Assembly: GCA_963922535.1 (NCBI GenBank)
Contig: CAWUIN010000091.1
Location: 1 to 10,812, forward strand
Length of the DNA stretch: 10,812 nt
Source: Tectiglobus sp963922535
Lineage (GTDB): Bacteria; Pseudomonadota; Alphaproteobacteria; Rhizobiales; Hyphomicrobiaceae
Reading direction: 5' to 3'
Shown here one piece after another: positions 1 to 8,040 of this stretch. The notes under the pieces are model-generated. The model made no database searches, was not told the origin of the DNA, and worked only from the letters and a program-made list of their open reading frames with translations. The position numbers and the translations under genes were made by a program. Every line of letters starts with the position of its first letter. Position 1 is the first letter of the stretch.

Positions 1-64
1 CACAAGGGACTTAAAATCCCTCGGCAGTAATGCTGTGCGGGTTCAAGTCCCGCCGTCCGCACCA
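1..64 (+). tRNA. tRNA-Leu(UAA), 3' portion, 5' part outside window
   Basis: The window opens inside a class II tRNA. The anticodon arm is visible as AGGGA / CTTAAAA / TCCCT, which puts TAA at the anticodon positions, so the tRNA reads UUA leucine codons. A long variable arm (GGCAGTAATGCTGT region) follows, as expected for leucine tRNAs. The T arm is GCGGG-TTCAAGT-CCCGC, and the acceptor 3' strand CGTCCGC, discriminator A and an encoded CCA end at 64. The D arm and 5' acceptor strand lie before the window. The 3' end of a tRNA is a common integration site for genomic islands, and an integrase-like fragment follows closely. Confidence 0.93.
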
Positions 65-138
65 TAAAGGCCTGAATTGTTGATTTTATTATAAGCTTCT
101 GAATTACTTCGTCTTTCATTCGCAAGCTGTACGCAGAT

Positions 139-270
139 ATGGTGCGCAAAGCTTATGTTATGGAAGACACGGCACAATCTACTTACCTGAGACGTGATCC
201 AAAGATCGGCAAATGGCTCCATCGAATACGCATTCCGGTTGACGCGAGACATGCATTCACAACCGGCATC
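139..270 (+). pseudogene. possible decayed tyrosine-recombinase (integrase) N-terminus
   Basis: An open frame starting at ATG 139 encodes a stretch (about residues 14-34) reading STYLRRDPKIGKW, then LHRIRIPVDARHAF. This resembles the start of phage and island integrases, where a YL-x-RD-x-x-x-G-x-W segment leads to R-RIP-x-D-x-RHAF. The likeness ends around residue 40. The rest of the frame, to 495, has no integrase character: no SAM-like core-binding domain and no catalytic R-H-R-Y region. There is no good ribosome binding site. Its place 75 bp after a tRNA, in the outward orientation, fits a relic of an integrated island. This rests on pattern likeness only, so it may be chance. Confidence 0.35.
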
Positions 271-707
271 AAATTAAGCGGAGCTTTGGCAGTGCGCTTT
301 AAAATAGGCTTTGCCGGGCAGGGCTTGAAGGCGCAGAACTGGCCAACGCAACGCAACGGCCGGCAGTATCCATATTCGTTGCTCAAGATCGAAGCCCGCG
401 TCAGAGCGAGCGTACGCCGCATCAGGATCTCTTCTGCCGCCGTCTGCCCGATGATGAGGCAAGTTTGCCAAGGCTATGAGCGGATGCGTGCGTGAGCGCC
501 AATCCGCCCGGCACCGTCGCCGCCTGAGAGGCCGCCCACCCCAAGAATAAACAATAAAGGAACAGGGCCGCACCTGCCCAACCCGCCACCACATGAAGGT
601 ATGCTTTGGTGGGCGCCTTTTGTGCTGTCCGTTTTACCACTGCCCTGCCAACGCCTGCACAATACAGCCGGGCAGTGCAATCTGAAGGGCGCGCTGAGAA
701 ATCCGGG
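271..707. other. gene-poor stretch between tRNA/integrase relic and metC
   Basis: About 440 bp with no convincing gene. Several overlapping open frames exist on both strands, all rich in Arg, Ala and Cys with no recognisable motif, no good ribosome binding site and no codon bias like that of the neighbours. One minus-strand frame, an out-of-metC-frame extension, contains a short hydrophobic run (GWAGAALFLYCLFLGWAA, near 525-585) that could be a scrap of a membrane protein, but its frame also runs antisense or shifted through metC. No clear terminator for metC was found here. The stretch is best read as decayed or non-coding DNA. Confidence 0.4.
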
Positions 708-1895
708 CTAGCTCGACATCCTGTACAAGGCCTGCTTAAGGTCGGCGATGAGGTCGTCGGGATCTTCGAGGCCGATGTGCAGGCGGGCAATGGGGCCACC
801 ATTCCAGCCGTCAACCTGCTGGTAGACCATGACCAGGCTCTCATAGCCACCCCACGAGGCACCAAGGCCGAAGATTTCCAGGGCATCTGCAAATCTGTTG
901 ACCTGCTCTTGAGTGATATGTGACTTGAATGCGATGCTTAAAAGGCCGTTGGCGCCCTGAAAATCACGCTTGAAGAGTGTGTGTCCGGCTGCCGTTTCAA
1001 GCGCCGGATACAGGATCTGATCAATGGCAGGCTCATCGCTGAGTGCTGTAATCACTTTGCGCGTGTGATCCTGATGCATCGCCAGCCGCGCCCCGACTGT
1101 GCGCAGGCCACGCAGTGCCGTATAGCAATCGTCAGGCGGCACAATCTGCCCAAACATAACGGCGTCATGGCGAAGATGATCAAAGGCTCGCTGATTGGCG
1201 ATAGCTGCCCCCATCATCAGATCGGAATGTCCGCCAATGTATTTGGTAATCGCGATGATCGAGATATCAGCACCAAGTTTGATTGGACAATAAAGGCCGG
1301 CAGCACCCCAGGTGTTATCGACCGCCAGCCATGTCTCGCGTCCCCGCAGAAGTTCCGCAATCGCAGGAACGTCCTGGATATCGTAGATAAGCGAGCCTGG
1401 ATTATCCAGGTAAACCATCTTCGTATTAGGCTTGAGACGCTTTGCGATCTCCTCGTGCCCGCCATGATAAAACTCGCATTCAACACCACGTTGCGGCAGA
1501 AAATATGTGGCAATATATCGCGCTGGCTTGTAGACGCTTTCTGCCAATAGCATGTGGTCGCCGGGCCTCAGTGCAGAAATAAACACATGGGCTATAGCTG
1601 CCAGTCCCGTTGGAAACAGCATGGCGCCGGCACCACCTTCGATCTCAGCAAGCGCATCCTGCAGGGCAAAAGCATTGTACGTGCCGGATGAACCATAGTG
1701 CAGAACGTTCTCGCCATCGAGGCTGCGTTTGCGGCTGCGGACCATATCTGCCACCGAGCCGTGAAGAACCGTCGAAGCCCGAAAAATCGGCGGGTTGACA
1801 GGTGTTGGTGCCGCACTCTTGTGGCTGCGGCTGATTTGCACAAAGCGCGTTTTATTGTTCTGTGTCATTGTTTTCACGTCCGTGATCAATTCCAT
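708..1895 (-). CDS. metC: cystathionine beta-lyase (PLP-dependent)
   Basis: Cleaves cystathionine to homocysteine, pyruvate and ammonia in cytosolic methionine synthesis. The 395-residue length fits the Cys/Met metabolism PLP enzyme family (fold type I). Family landmarks in order: VNPPIFRASTVL (33-44), the YGSSGT turn (67-72) that contributes to phosphate binding, LFPTGLAAI (93-101), LDNPGSLIYDIQDVPAI (163-179), AVDNTWGA (191-198) with the Asp that contacts the PLP ring nitrogen, and ITKYIGGHSDLMMG (216-229) whose Lys218 should hold PLP. The DIQDVPAIAE and GHSD wording favours beta-lyase over cystathionine gamma-synthase or gamma-lyase, though substrate cannot be proved from sequence. The start is uncertain. 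ATG 1895 gives a nine-residue leader with a weak ribosome site, while ATG 1868 (MTQNNKTRF) lies after a GGAC-type site and matches usual family N-termini. The gene is divergent from the CoA-transferase gene. Confidence 0.9.
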   Translation of the reverse strand: MELITDVKTMTQNNKTRFVQISRSHKSAAPTPVNPPIFRASTVLHGSVADMVRSRKRSLDGENVLHYGSSGTYNAFALQDALAEIEGGAGAMLFPTGLAAIAHVFISALRPGDHMLLAESVYKPARYIATYFLPQRGVECEFYHGGHEEIAKRLKPNTKMVYLDNPGSLIYDIQDVPAIAELLRGRETWLAVDNTWGAAGLYCPIKLGADISIIAITKYIGGHSDLMMGAAIANQRAFDHLRHDAVMFGQIVPPDDCYTALRGLRTVGARLAMHQDHTRKVITALSDEPAIDQILYPALETAAGHTLFKRDFQGANGLLSIAFKSHITQEQVNRFADALEIFGLGASWGGYESLVMVYQQVDGWNGGPIARLHIGLEDPDDLIADLKQALYRMSS

Positions 1896-1992
1896 CTATT
1901 CTTACTTGATATCTGTGCCGCGCACAGCGATAGCATGTCGGACAAGTGATGTGCTAATGCTTTACACATATCAGAAAGTAAGGAAACGCTGC
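1896..1992. promoter_or_regulatory. divergent promoter region metC / CoA-transferase, with inverted repeats
   Basis: These 97 bp separate two divergent start codons and must hold both promoters. A perfect inverted repeat CTGTGC-CGC-GCACAG lies at 1913-1927, midway between the genes. A second, TCACG-TC-CGTGA, lies at 1874-1885, inside the metC leader if the upstream ATG is used and just upstream of the start if ATG 1868 is used. Dyads in a divergent promoter often mark repressor or activator sites. No specific regulator can be named from this window. The AAGGAAAC ribosome site of the plus-strand gene ends the region. Confidence 0.45.
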
Positions 1993-3222
1993 ATGACTGC
2001 ACCGCTCTCGCATATTCGCGTGCTTGACTTGTCCCGCATATTGGCCGGGCCGTGGACGGCGCAGCATCTGGCCGATATGGGAGCTGAGGTCATCAAGATA
2101 GAACGGCCCGGAACAGGCGACGATACGCGTAGCTGGGGGCCGCCATTCGCAGTTGCGGCAACATCTGAAAGCCCTGCGATCTCAGCTTATTTCTCGTGTG
2201 CCAACCGTGGCAAGAAATCGTGCGCCGTAGATATTACCAGACCTGAAGGTCAGGAATTGGTGCGCAAGCTGGCCGTTAAATCCGATGTCGTCATTGAAAA
2301 TTTTAAGGTTGGCGGGCTTAAAAAGTACGCCCTTGATTATGAAAGCCTGAAAGCTGTCAATCCGCGTATCATTTACTGTTCGATCACCGGCTTTGGCCAA
2401 ACCGGCCCCTATGCGGCACGTGCAGGTTATGATTTTCTGCTGCAAGGCATGGGAGGGCTGATGAGTGTCACGGGCGAGCCTGAAGACAAGGGTGGCCAGC
2501 CCGTTAAGGTCGGTGTTGCGATTTCGGATCAGTTTACCGGCATGAACGCGTTGGCTGGCATACTTTCCTGCCTGATCAAGCGGGATCGCACCGGCGAAGG
2601 AGACTATATCGATGTCTCATTGCTGGACAGTACCATCGCCGGCCTCGTCAACCAGGCAGCAACCTACCATATCACCGGCCAGTCTCCGCAGCGGCTGGGA
2701 AATGCCCATCCCACAATTGTGCCATATCAGGTGTTCGAGACGGCTGACGGCTATATTATTCTGGCTGTTGGTAACGATGGCCAGTTTGTACGGTTCTGTG
2801 AAGTGGCAGGGCTGGAGCATCTTGCGGAAGACGAAAAATATGCCACCAATCCGCAGCGGATCGTTCATCGCGACAGCCTTATTGCGCAATTGATAGCGCC
2901 TTTAAAAACTAAAACTTCCATAGAATGGATAACACAGCTTGAAGCCGCGGCCGTGCCTTGCGGGCCGATCAACACGATTGAGCAGGTGTTTGCCGATCCG
3001 CATGTGCAGCACCGCCAGATGCAACGCCATTTGCCGCAGCACGATCTTGGAGCGTTTCCCGTCACAGCTAATCCCATTCGGCTGCAGCACCACGACACGA
3101 CATCCCGGTTGCCACCGCCGCACCTTGGTGCTCACACTCTTGAAATTTTAAGCAGAGTGCTGCAGTTTGATGATCAGCAAATTGCTCACCTCTGTCAGGC
3201 CGGGATCATTGAAATGCGCTAG
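1993..3222 (+). CDS. CaiB/BaiF (family III) CoA-transferase
   Basis: Moves CoA between an acyl-CoA donor and a carboxylic acid in the cytosol, through an aspartyl-CoA thioester in known family members. The 409-residue product has the family's usual length. Seen motifs: LSHIRVLDLSRILAGPWTAQHLADMGAEVIKIE (5-37), which is the family N-terminus; SDVVIENFKVGGLKKY (97-112); SITGFGQTGPYAARAGYDFLLQGMGGLMSVTG (130-161), where Asp147 is the expected nucleophile; and RTGEGDYIDVSLLDS near 195-210. The reading frame is open 66 codons further upstream, but ATG 1993 has AAGGAAAC at good spacing and begins where homologues begin. Acyl substrate is unknown: family members include formyl-, carnitine- and succinyl-CoA transferases and alpha-methylacyl-CoA racemases. 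The C-terminal third is His- and Gln-rich (LPQHDLG, LQHHDTT), as in many members. Confidence 0.9.
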   Translation: MTAPLSHIRVLDLSRILAGPWTAQHLADMGAEVIKIERPGTGDDTRSWGPPFAVAATSESPAISAYFSCANRGKKSCAVDITRPEGQELVRKLAVKSDVVIENFKVGGLKKYALDYESLKAVNPRIIYCSITGFGQTGPYAARAGYDFLLQGMGGLMSVTGEPEDKGGQPVKVGVAISDQFTGMNALAGILSCLIKRDRTGEGDYIDVSLLDSTIAGLVNQAATYHITGQSPQRLGNAHPTIVPYQVFETADGYIILAVGNDGQFVRFCEVAGLEHLAEDEKYATNPQRIVHRDSLIAQLIAPLKTKTSIEWITQLEAAAVPCGPINTIEQVFADPHVQHRQMQRHLPQHDLGAFPVTANPIRLQHHDTTSRLPPPHLGAHTLEILSRVLQFDDQQIAHLCQAGIIEMR

Positions 3223-3579
3223 GCCTCTTTAAAGTTAGAGCTAGCGGGAGCCGGTTTGGCGAAATGAAGTTAAACCAAATGGTTGGACAGCGCCGATTTG
3301 AAAAAATCGAGACTGGAACTGGCAAAGACACGGCGCGGACATATTCGTTCGTGCCACCGTTTTGAGCACTCACATGAAAGGGACAGGTGAATTTTCCTTG
3401 CCTGTGCATCTTGTCCGCCTCATGCAATGCGGCTCCGCTCAAGCAAATGTTTTGAATGTGTCGCTCGATGACCGGCGAAAAATTCGCCTCTGCTGGCCTC
3501 GCGCGGTCAATGTTAACAACTCCCGGGTCTTAAACTGTAGTCTTAAAGGCCAAACAACGATAAACCTTGAGGAAACAAG
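3223..3579. promoter_or_regulatory. 357-bp spacer upstream of maeB with a hairpin and direct repeats
   Basis: No convincing gene is present. The spacer must carry the maeB promoter, since the gene has a strong ribosome site but no close upstream partner. Three structures stand out. A weak AT-rich hairpin CGATTT-GAAA-AAATCG lies at 3294-3309. A perfect hairpin GGCGAA-AAA-TTCGCC lies at 3474-3488. Two direct copies of GTCTTAAA, 13 bp apart, lie at 3527-3534 and 3540-3547, about 35 bp before the maeB start. The first hairpin has no T-run, so I do not call it a terminator for the CoA-transferase gene. The direct repeats could be an operator or part of the leader; this is inference. Confidence 0.4.
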
Positions 3580-5904
3580 ATGCATCAGGACGATATCAGG
3601 CGTAACGCGCTTGCCTACCACGAAGCCAACCCACCGGGTAAAATTGAAATCCAGGCAACCAAGCCAGTTGCAAACCAGAACGATTTATCACTGGCCTACT
3701 CACCGGGGGTTGCGCATGCCTGCACGGCTATTGCCGAAAATCCGGCAATGGCAGCCCGTCTGACGGCGCGCGGCAATCTTATTGGTGTGATAACGAATGG
3801 CACAGCGGTGCTTGGCCTTGGCAATATTGGCCCATTGGCATCCAAGCCGGTGATGGAAGGCAAGGCAGTTCTGTTTAAAAAGTTTGCCGGTATCGATGTC
3901 TATGACATTGAAGTGGAGGCAACGAGCGTTGATGATTTCGTGGCCTGCGTTGAGCGGCTGGAACCAACCTTCGGTGGCATCAACCTGGAGGATATCAAGG
4001 CACCGGAATGCTTTGAGATCGAACGCCAGCTTAAAGAACGGATGTCAATCCCGGTTTTTCATGATGATCAGCATGGCACGGCAATCGTTGTCGCCGCCGG
4101 AATTTTGAACGGCCTGAAAGTCGTTGGAAAGAACATTGCCGATGTCAAGCTGGTTTGCAGCGGTGCAGGCGCGGCAGCGCTTGCCTGCCTCAACCTGCTG
4201 GTTGGTCTTGGCATGAAGCGTGAAAATATCACGATATCCGATATCGAAGGGGTTGTTCATAAAGGCCGTAATGTTCTGATGGACCCTTACAAAGAGCCGT
4301 TTGCCCAGGACACGTCGGCGCGTAAGCTTGCGGAGGTCATGCCTGGCGCGGATGTCTTCCTCGGCCTTTCCGCCGGTGGCGTGGTCAGCAAGGAGATGGT
4401 TGCTGTGATGGCTCCGAAGCCACTGATTTTCGCCCTGGCCAACCCAACTCCCGAAATCATGCCTGAAGATGTCATGGAGGTACGCGATGATGCCGTTATG
4501 GCCTCAGGGCGTACGGATTACCCCAACCAGATTAATAATGTCTTATGCTTTCCATTCATATTCCGTGGTGCGCTCGATGTTGGCGCAAGCCAGATCAACG
4601 AGGAAATGAAGCGCGCTGCCGTTGTTGCTCTTGCATCGATAGCTGAAAGCGCGGCTTCCGATGTCGTTCTTGCTGCCTATGGTGAAGAAAGCCTCGTCTT
4701 TGGGCCCAATTATATCATCCCGAAACCATTTGACCCGCGCCTTATTACCAAAATCGCTCCTGCGGTTGCCAGGGCTGCCATGGAAAGCGGCGTTGCAACA
4801 AAACCGATCAATGATTTTCAGGCTTACCAGGAGAAATTATACGGCTTTGTCTACCAATCAGGTTTCGTTATGAAGCCGATCTTCGACCAGGCCCGTCGCG
4901 CTTCTGCTGAACATAAAAAACGTATTGTTTATGCTGAGGGGGAGCATCCGAACATTCTGCAAACGGCACAGCAGGTCGCAACCGAGGAGCTCGCTAAGCC
5001 TATCCTGGTTGGCAATGGCGATACGATCAAGCGCTGCATTACACATATGGGCCTTAACCTTAGGGACGGTGAAAATTGCGAGATTTTTGACCAGCGCACC
5101 GACCCGCGCATTCCCCAGCTGTTTAATGAATATTTAAGCCTGGTTGAACGTCGCGGGGTCAGTCCAAGCCATGCACGGCGCGTTTTGAACGCCGGCTCCA
5201 CCGTTATTGCCGGCCTGCTTTTGCGCCGCGGCGATGCCGATGCGATGATTTGCGGTGCCGTTGGCCGCTATCACACGCAGTTACGCCACGTTTCGCAGGT
5301 CATTGGCCAGCAGGGTGGAACACGTGGATTTGCCACCGTATCCGGTCTGATACTGCCTGATGGTCCATTATTTGTTGCAGACACAGAGGTGAGCTATGAT
5401 CCGGGAGTCGAACAGCTTGCAGAAATTACGTTGCTGGCTGCCGACGTTGTGCGTCGCTTTGGCATTGAGCCAAAGGTGGCGCTGCTTTCACACTCTAATT
5501 TCGGGACCAACGACCGCCCGTCAGCCATTAAAATGCGCAATGTTCTTTCGGCGTTGCACGATTGGGCGCCAGACCTGGAAGTTGAAGGAGAAATGCATGC
5601 AGATGTTGCCCTTTCCTCATTTATTCGCGAAGAAATTTTTCCTAACTCCCGTTTGAAGGGGCGTGCGAATCTGCTCATTATGCCAACACTTGATGCTGCC
5701 AACATTGCATTCAACCTGCTGCGTATTGCAACCAAGGGTGTTGTCATCGGTCCTATGCTGCTTGGCGCGGACCGTCCCGTGCACATTGTGCCCCCCGCGA
5801 CGTCGGCGCACAGTCTGTTGAACATGAGCGCAATCGCCGTGGTTGATTCGTTGCGTGAACACGCAGCACACAATCCTGCAGAAGATGCTGCTAAGAGAAG
5901 GTAA
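3580..5904 (+). CDS. maeB: MaeB-type malic enzyme with C-terminal phosphotransacetylase-like domain
   Basis: Oxidatively decarboxylates malate to pyruvate, giving NADPH or NADH, and links the TCA cycle to pyruvate and acetyl-CoA supply in the cytosol. The 774-residue, two-part architecture is complete. The malic enzyme part (about 1-425) shows LAYSPGVA with Tyr40, GTAVLGLGNIGPLASKPVMEGK with catalytic-type Lys95, GGINLEDIKAPECFEIE (132-148) and FHDDQHGTAIV (160-170) for the metal ion, the dinucleotide loop GAGAAA (195-200), and ALANPTPEI (285-293). The part from about 430 to 765 resembles phosphotransacetylase: HSNFGTNDRPSAIKMRN, EGEMHADVAL, LIMPTLDAANIAFNLL. In known MaeB proteins this domain is regulatory, binds acetyl-CoA and does not transfer acetyl groups. 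Rhizobia have NAD (Dme) and NADP (Tme) versions of this layout, and I cannot separate them by eye. GAGGAAAC before ATG 3580 fixes the start. Confidence 0.95.
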   Translation: MHQDDIRRNALAYHEANPPGKIEIQATKPVANQNDLSLAYSPGVAHACTAIAENPAMAARLTARGNLIGVITNGTAVLGLGNIGPLASKPVMEGKAVLFKKFAGIDVYDIEVEATSVDDFVACVERLEPTFGGINLEDIKAPECFEIERQLKERMSIPVFHDDQHGTAIVVAAGILNGLKVVGKNIADVKLVCSGAGAAALACLNLLVGLGMKRENITISDIEGVVHKGRNVLMDPYKEPFAQDTSARKLAEVMPGADVFLGLSAGGVVSKEMVAVMAPKPLIFALANPTPEIMPEDVMEVRDDAVMASGRTDYPNQINNVLCFPFIFRGALDVGASQINEEMKRAAVVALASIAESAASDVVLAAYGEESLVFGPNYIIPKPFDPRLITKIAPAVARAAMESGVATKPINDFQAYQEKLYGFVYQSGFVMKPIFDQARRASAEHKKRIVYAEGEHPNILQTAQQVATEELAKPILVGNGDTIKRCITHMGLNLRDGENCEIFDQRTDPRIPQLFNEYLSLVERRGVSPSHARRVLNAGSTVIAGLLLRRGDADAMICGAVGRYHTQLRHVSQVIGQQGGTRGFATVSGLILPDGPLFVADTEVSYDPGVEQLAEITLLAADVVRRFGIEPKVALLSHSNFGTNDRPSAIKMRNVLSALHDWAPDLEVEGEMHADVALSSFIREEIFPNSRLKGRANLLIMPTLDAANIAFNLLRIATKGVVIGPMLLGADRPVHIVPPATSAHSLLNMSAIAVVDSLREHAAHNPAEDAAKRR

Positions 5905-6013
5905 ACGGCAGAGAAAGGCGACTGACGCATGCCAATCCTTTTCGTTGTGTGTGCTGTGCAATCACTTTTCAGAGTGGGGCCAGGCCAATAATAATGAAGG
6001 TGAGGCAAGCGTT

Positions 6014-7870
6014 ATGATAAAAGTGAATGTCGCCAAACGTTCCCGGTCTCTGGTATTCGTGTTGCTGCATGCGATTATTGTAACTTGGTCCTGGTGCATG
6101 ATGGAAGTTTATGCGCAGGACAGCCGTGCAGCACCAGAGGCCGCCACTGGATTTCATGAAAAACCCTCGGCCAATGCAGCAACGCACATGATTTCAGCGG
6201 CCAATCCATTGGCGGTCCGGGCCGGGCTTGAAGTCTTGCGTAAAGGCGGTTCAGCTGTCGATGCGGCAATTGTCGTTCAGTTGGTGCTCAATCTGGTGGA
6301 GCCGCAGTCCTCCGGTATTGGCGGTGGCGCCTTTCTGGTGCATTGGGATGCCGGCCGAAAAGAACTTAAGACGTATGACGGGCGCGAAACTGCACCGGCT
6401 GCGGCGAGTCCGGACCGCTTCTTACAGGATGGCAGGCCGCTGCCCTTTGCCAGTGCCGTCAAATCTGGTAAAAGTATTGGCATCCCGGGCCTTGTAAAGC
6501 TGCTGGAATATGTTCACAAACGCCATGGCGTACTGCCATGGGCAGAACTGATACAGCCGGCCCTTCAACTTGCCATTGAGGGGTTTGAAATCTCACCCCG
6601 ATTACACTTTCTTCTGCGCTTGCAAACAGCGCAGCCATTTTCTCAGGCGGCCCGGCAGTACTTTTTCGAACCTGTTGCAGGACAGTTAGAAATACCTGAT
6701 GACGCCGCAGCCAGACCGATCGGTTACCGCCTGAAAAACCCAGAATTTGCTGAAACGCTCAAGCTGCTCCAGGATGGCGGAGCAGAAACTTTCTATACCG
6801 GCAGCACGGCTCGAGAAGTTGTTAAAGCCGTCCGAAATGCGCCAAACTTCATCGGCGATGTCAGCATGACCGATCTTGCTGCCTATAAGGTCAAGGAACG
6901 TCCTCCCGTTTGTATTATGTACCGCAGGCACCGGGTTTGCGGGATGGGGCCGCCTTCATCGGGGGCGCTGACTGTTGCCCAGACGCTCAAAATGATTGAG
7001 CGTTTTAAGCTCGGCAATTTGCCACGTTATGCTCTTAATGCACATGCCCTGCACGTGATAAGTGAAGCTCAGAAGCTTGCCTACGCCGATCGTGCGCGTT
7101 ACATGGCCGATCCTGATTTCGTGGCCGTACCTGAAGGCCTTATCAACACGGCTTATCTCGCCCGGCGTTCTGCACAAATCAATCCGTTGCGCGCCATGGC
7201 AAGCGCTCGTCCCGGCGTGCCGCCCGGCGCGCAAGCTGCCTCTTTCGGCTCAGATGCGACACGTGAGAGTGTCGGCACCAGCCATATCTCCATTATTGAT
7301 GGCAGGGGCAATGCTGTGTCTATGACAACAACGATTGAAGCGGCATTTGGCTCAGGTGTCTGGGCTGGTGGATTTCTGCTGAACAATGAACTGACGGACT
7401 TTTCATTTCTTCCTGTTGACGGAAGTGGCCGCCCGATCGCAAACCGGGTTGAAGCTGGCAAGCGCCCGCGCAGCTCCATGGCGCCGACAATTGTTTTCGA
7501 TGAAAATGATCGGGTTAAAGCTATCCTCGGTTCGCCCGGCGGCAGCCGCATTATTCTCTATGTCACTAAGGCGATCGTAGGCATCATCGATTGGCAGCTG
7601 GACGCGCAACAGGTAACTACTTTGCGCAATTTCGGCAGCCGCGGTACCGACTTTGAGCTGGAAACTGGTGAAGCCATTACTTTTAAATCCTGGTGGAGTT
7701 TGTTTGGGCGTAAACCGGCTGTCTGGCACGGTATTTTATTACAGCAGTTAGGACATAGTATACGGCCAAGTCTCATGACATCGGGGCTGCACATTGTCAT
7801 CCGCAAGGATGATGGTATGCTTGAAGGCGGTGCTGACCCGCGCAGAGAAGGCGTTGCGCTTGGAGACTAG
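6014..7870 (+). CDS. ggt: gamma-glutamyltransferase (gamma-glutamyltranspeptidase)
   Basis: Hydrolyses or transfers the gamma-glutamyl group of glutathione and related peptides, normally in the periplasm after self-cleavage into large and small subunits. The 618-residue product begins with a Sec-type signal: basic MIKVNVAKRSR, a hydrophobic core (13-27), and a likely cut after VYA (32-34). The large subunit has SAANPLAVRAGLEVLRKGGSAVDAA (61-85), PQSSGIGGGAF (97-106) and YDGRETAP (121-128), where Arg124 is the expected substrate carboxylate ligand. The small subunit should begin at Thr422 in GTSHISIIDGRGNAVSMTTT; Ser423 replaces the second Thr of the E. coli TTH motif. PRSSMAPT and GSPGGSR (507-512) follow, and the C-terminus (GGADPRREGVALGD) looks full length. 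ATG 6014 is preferred, with AAGGTGAGG before it; the frame stays open upstream into maeB. The TAG stop is formed by the edge of the 175-bp palindrome. Confidence 0.94.
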   Translation: MIKVNVAKRSRSLVFVLLHAIIVTWSWCMMEVYAQDSRAAPEAATGFHEKPSANAATHMISAANPLAVRAGLEVLRKGGSAVDAAIVVQLVLNLVEPQSSGIGGGAFLVHWDAGRKELKTYDGRETAPAAASPDRFLQDGRPLPFASAVKSGKSIGIPGLVKLLEYVHKRHGVLPWAELIQPALQLAIEGFEISPRLHFLLRLQTAQPFSQAARQYFFEPVAGQLEIPDDAAARPIGYRLKNPEFAETLKLLQDGGAETFYTGSTAREVVKAVRNAPNFIGDVSMTDLAAYKVKERPPVCIMYRRHRVCGMGPPSSGALTVAQTLKMIERFKLGNLPRYALNAHALHVISEAQKLAYADRARYMADPDFVAVPEGLINTAYLARRSAQINPLRAMASARPGVPPGAQAASFGSDATRESVGTSHISIIDGRGNAVSMTTTIEAAFGSGVWAGGFLLNNELTDFSFLPVDGSGRPIANRVEAGKRPRSSMAPTIVFDENDRVKAILGSPGGSRIILYVTKAIVGIIDWQLDAQQVTTLRNFGSRGTDFELETGEAITFKSWWSLFGRKPAVWHGILLQQLGHSIRPSLMTSGLHIVIRKDDGMLEGGADPRREGVALGD

Positions 7871-8040
7871 TGGTCTGTATCACTTAAAATGTCGGGATAC
7901 GTGACCGAAGGCGCTCAAAATTTGTTTCTGCCAGCATTGCGGCTCGCTTATGATACTCGTATCACTGCGCTCACCGCGCCTTGGAAGAAATAAAATTTGG
8001 ATGTCCTAACCCAACATTTTAAGTGATAAAGACCACTAGT
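7866..8040. repeat. 175-bp imperfect palindrome, MITE-like, between convergent genes
   Basis: The left end (7866-7896) begins ACTAGTGGTCTGTATCACTT and the right end (8010-8040), read on the minus strand, begins ACTAGTGGTCTTTATCACTT. Over 31 bp the two differ at only two positions. The likeness continues inward in weaker form (AAAATTTGTTTCT against AAATTTTATTTCT) to a central perfect dyad TGATAC-TC-GTATCA (7951-7964), so the whole unit can fold into one long hairpin. No transposase frame is present. Possible CTAG duplications flank it (7867-7870 and 8036-8039). Small size, terminal inverted repeats and no coding capacity fit a MITE or a palindromic repeat of the Bru-RS kind known from Brucella; I cannot confirm identity to either. 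It may also act as a bidirectional terminator for the two converging genes. Confidence 0.75.

Noticed and set aside
422..892. Minus-strand frame with a hydrophobic run near 525-585
   Set aside because: It overlaps metC in another frame, is Arg/Ser/Cys-rich and has no ribosome site; the hydrophobic run alone is not enough for a gene.
981..1550. Long plus-strand frame of 189 codons
   Set aside because: It lies wholly antisense to metC, whose family motifs are clear, so it is a shadow frame.
3206..3442. Minus-strand frame upstream of maeB
   Set aside because: No recognisable domain, and it overlaps the end of the CoA-transferase gene; composition looks non-coding.
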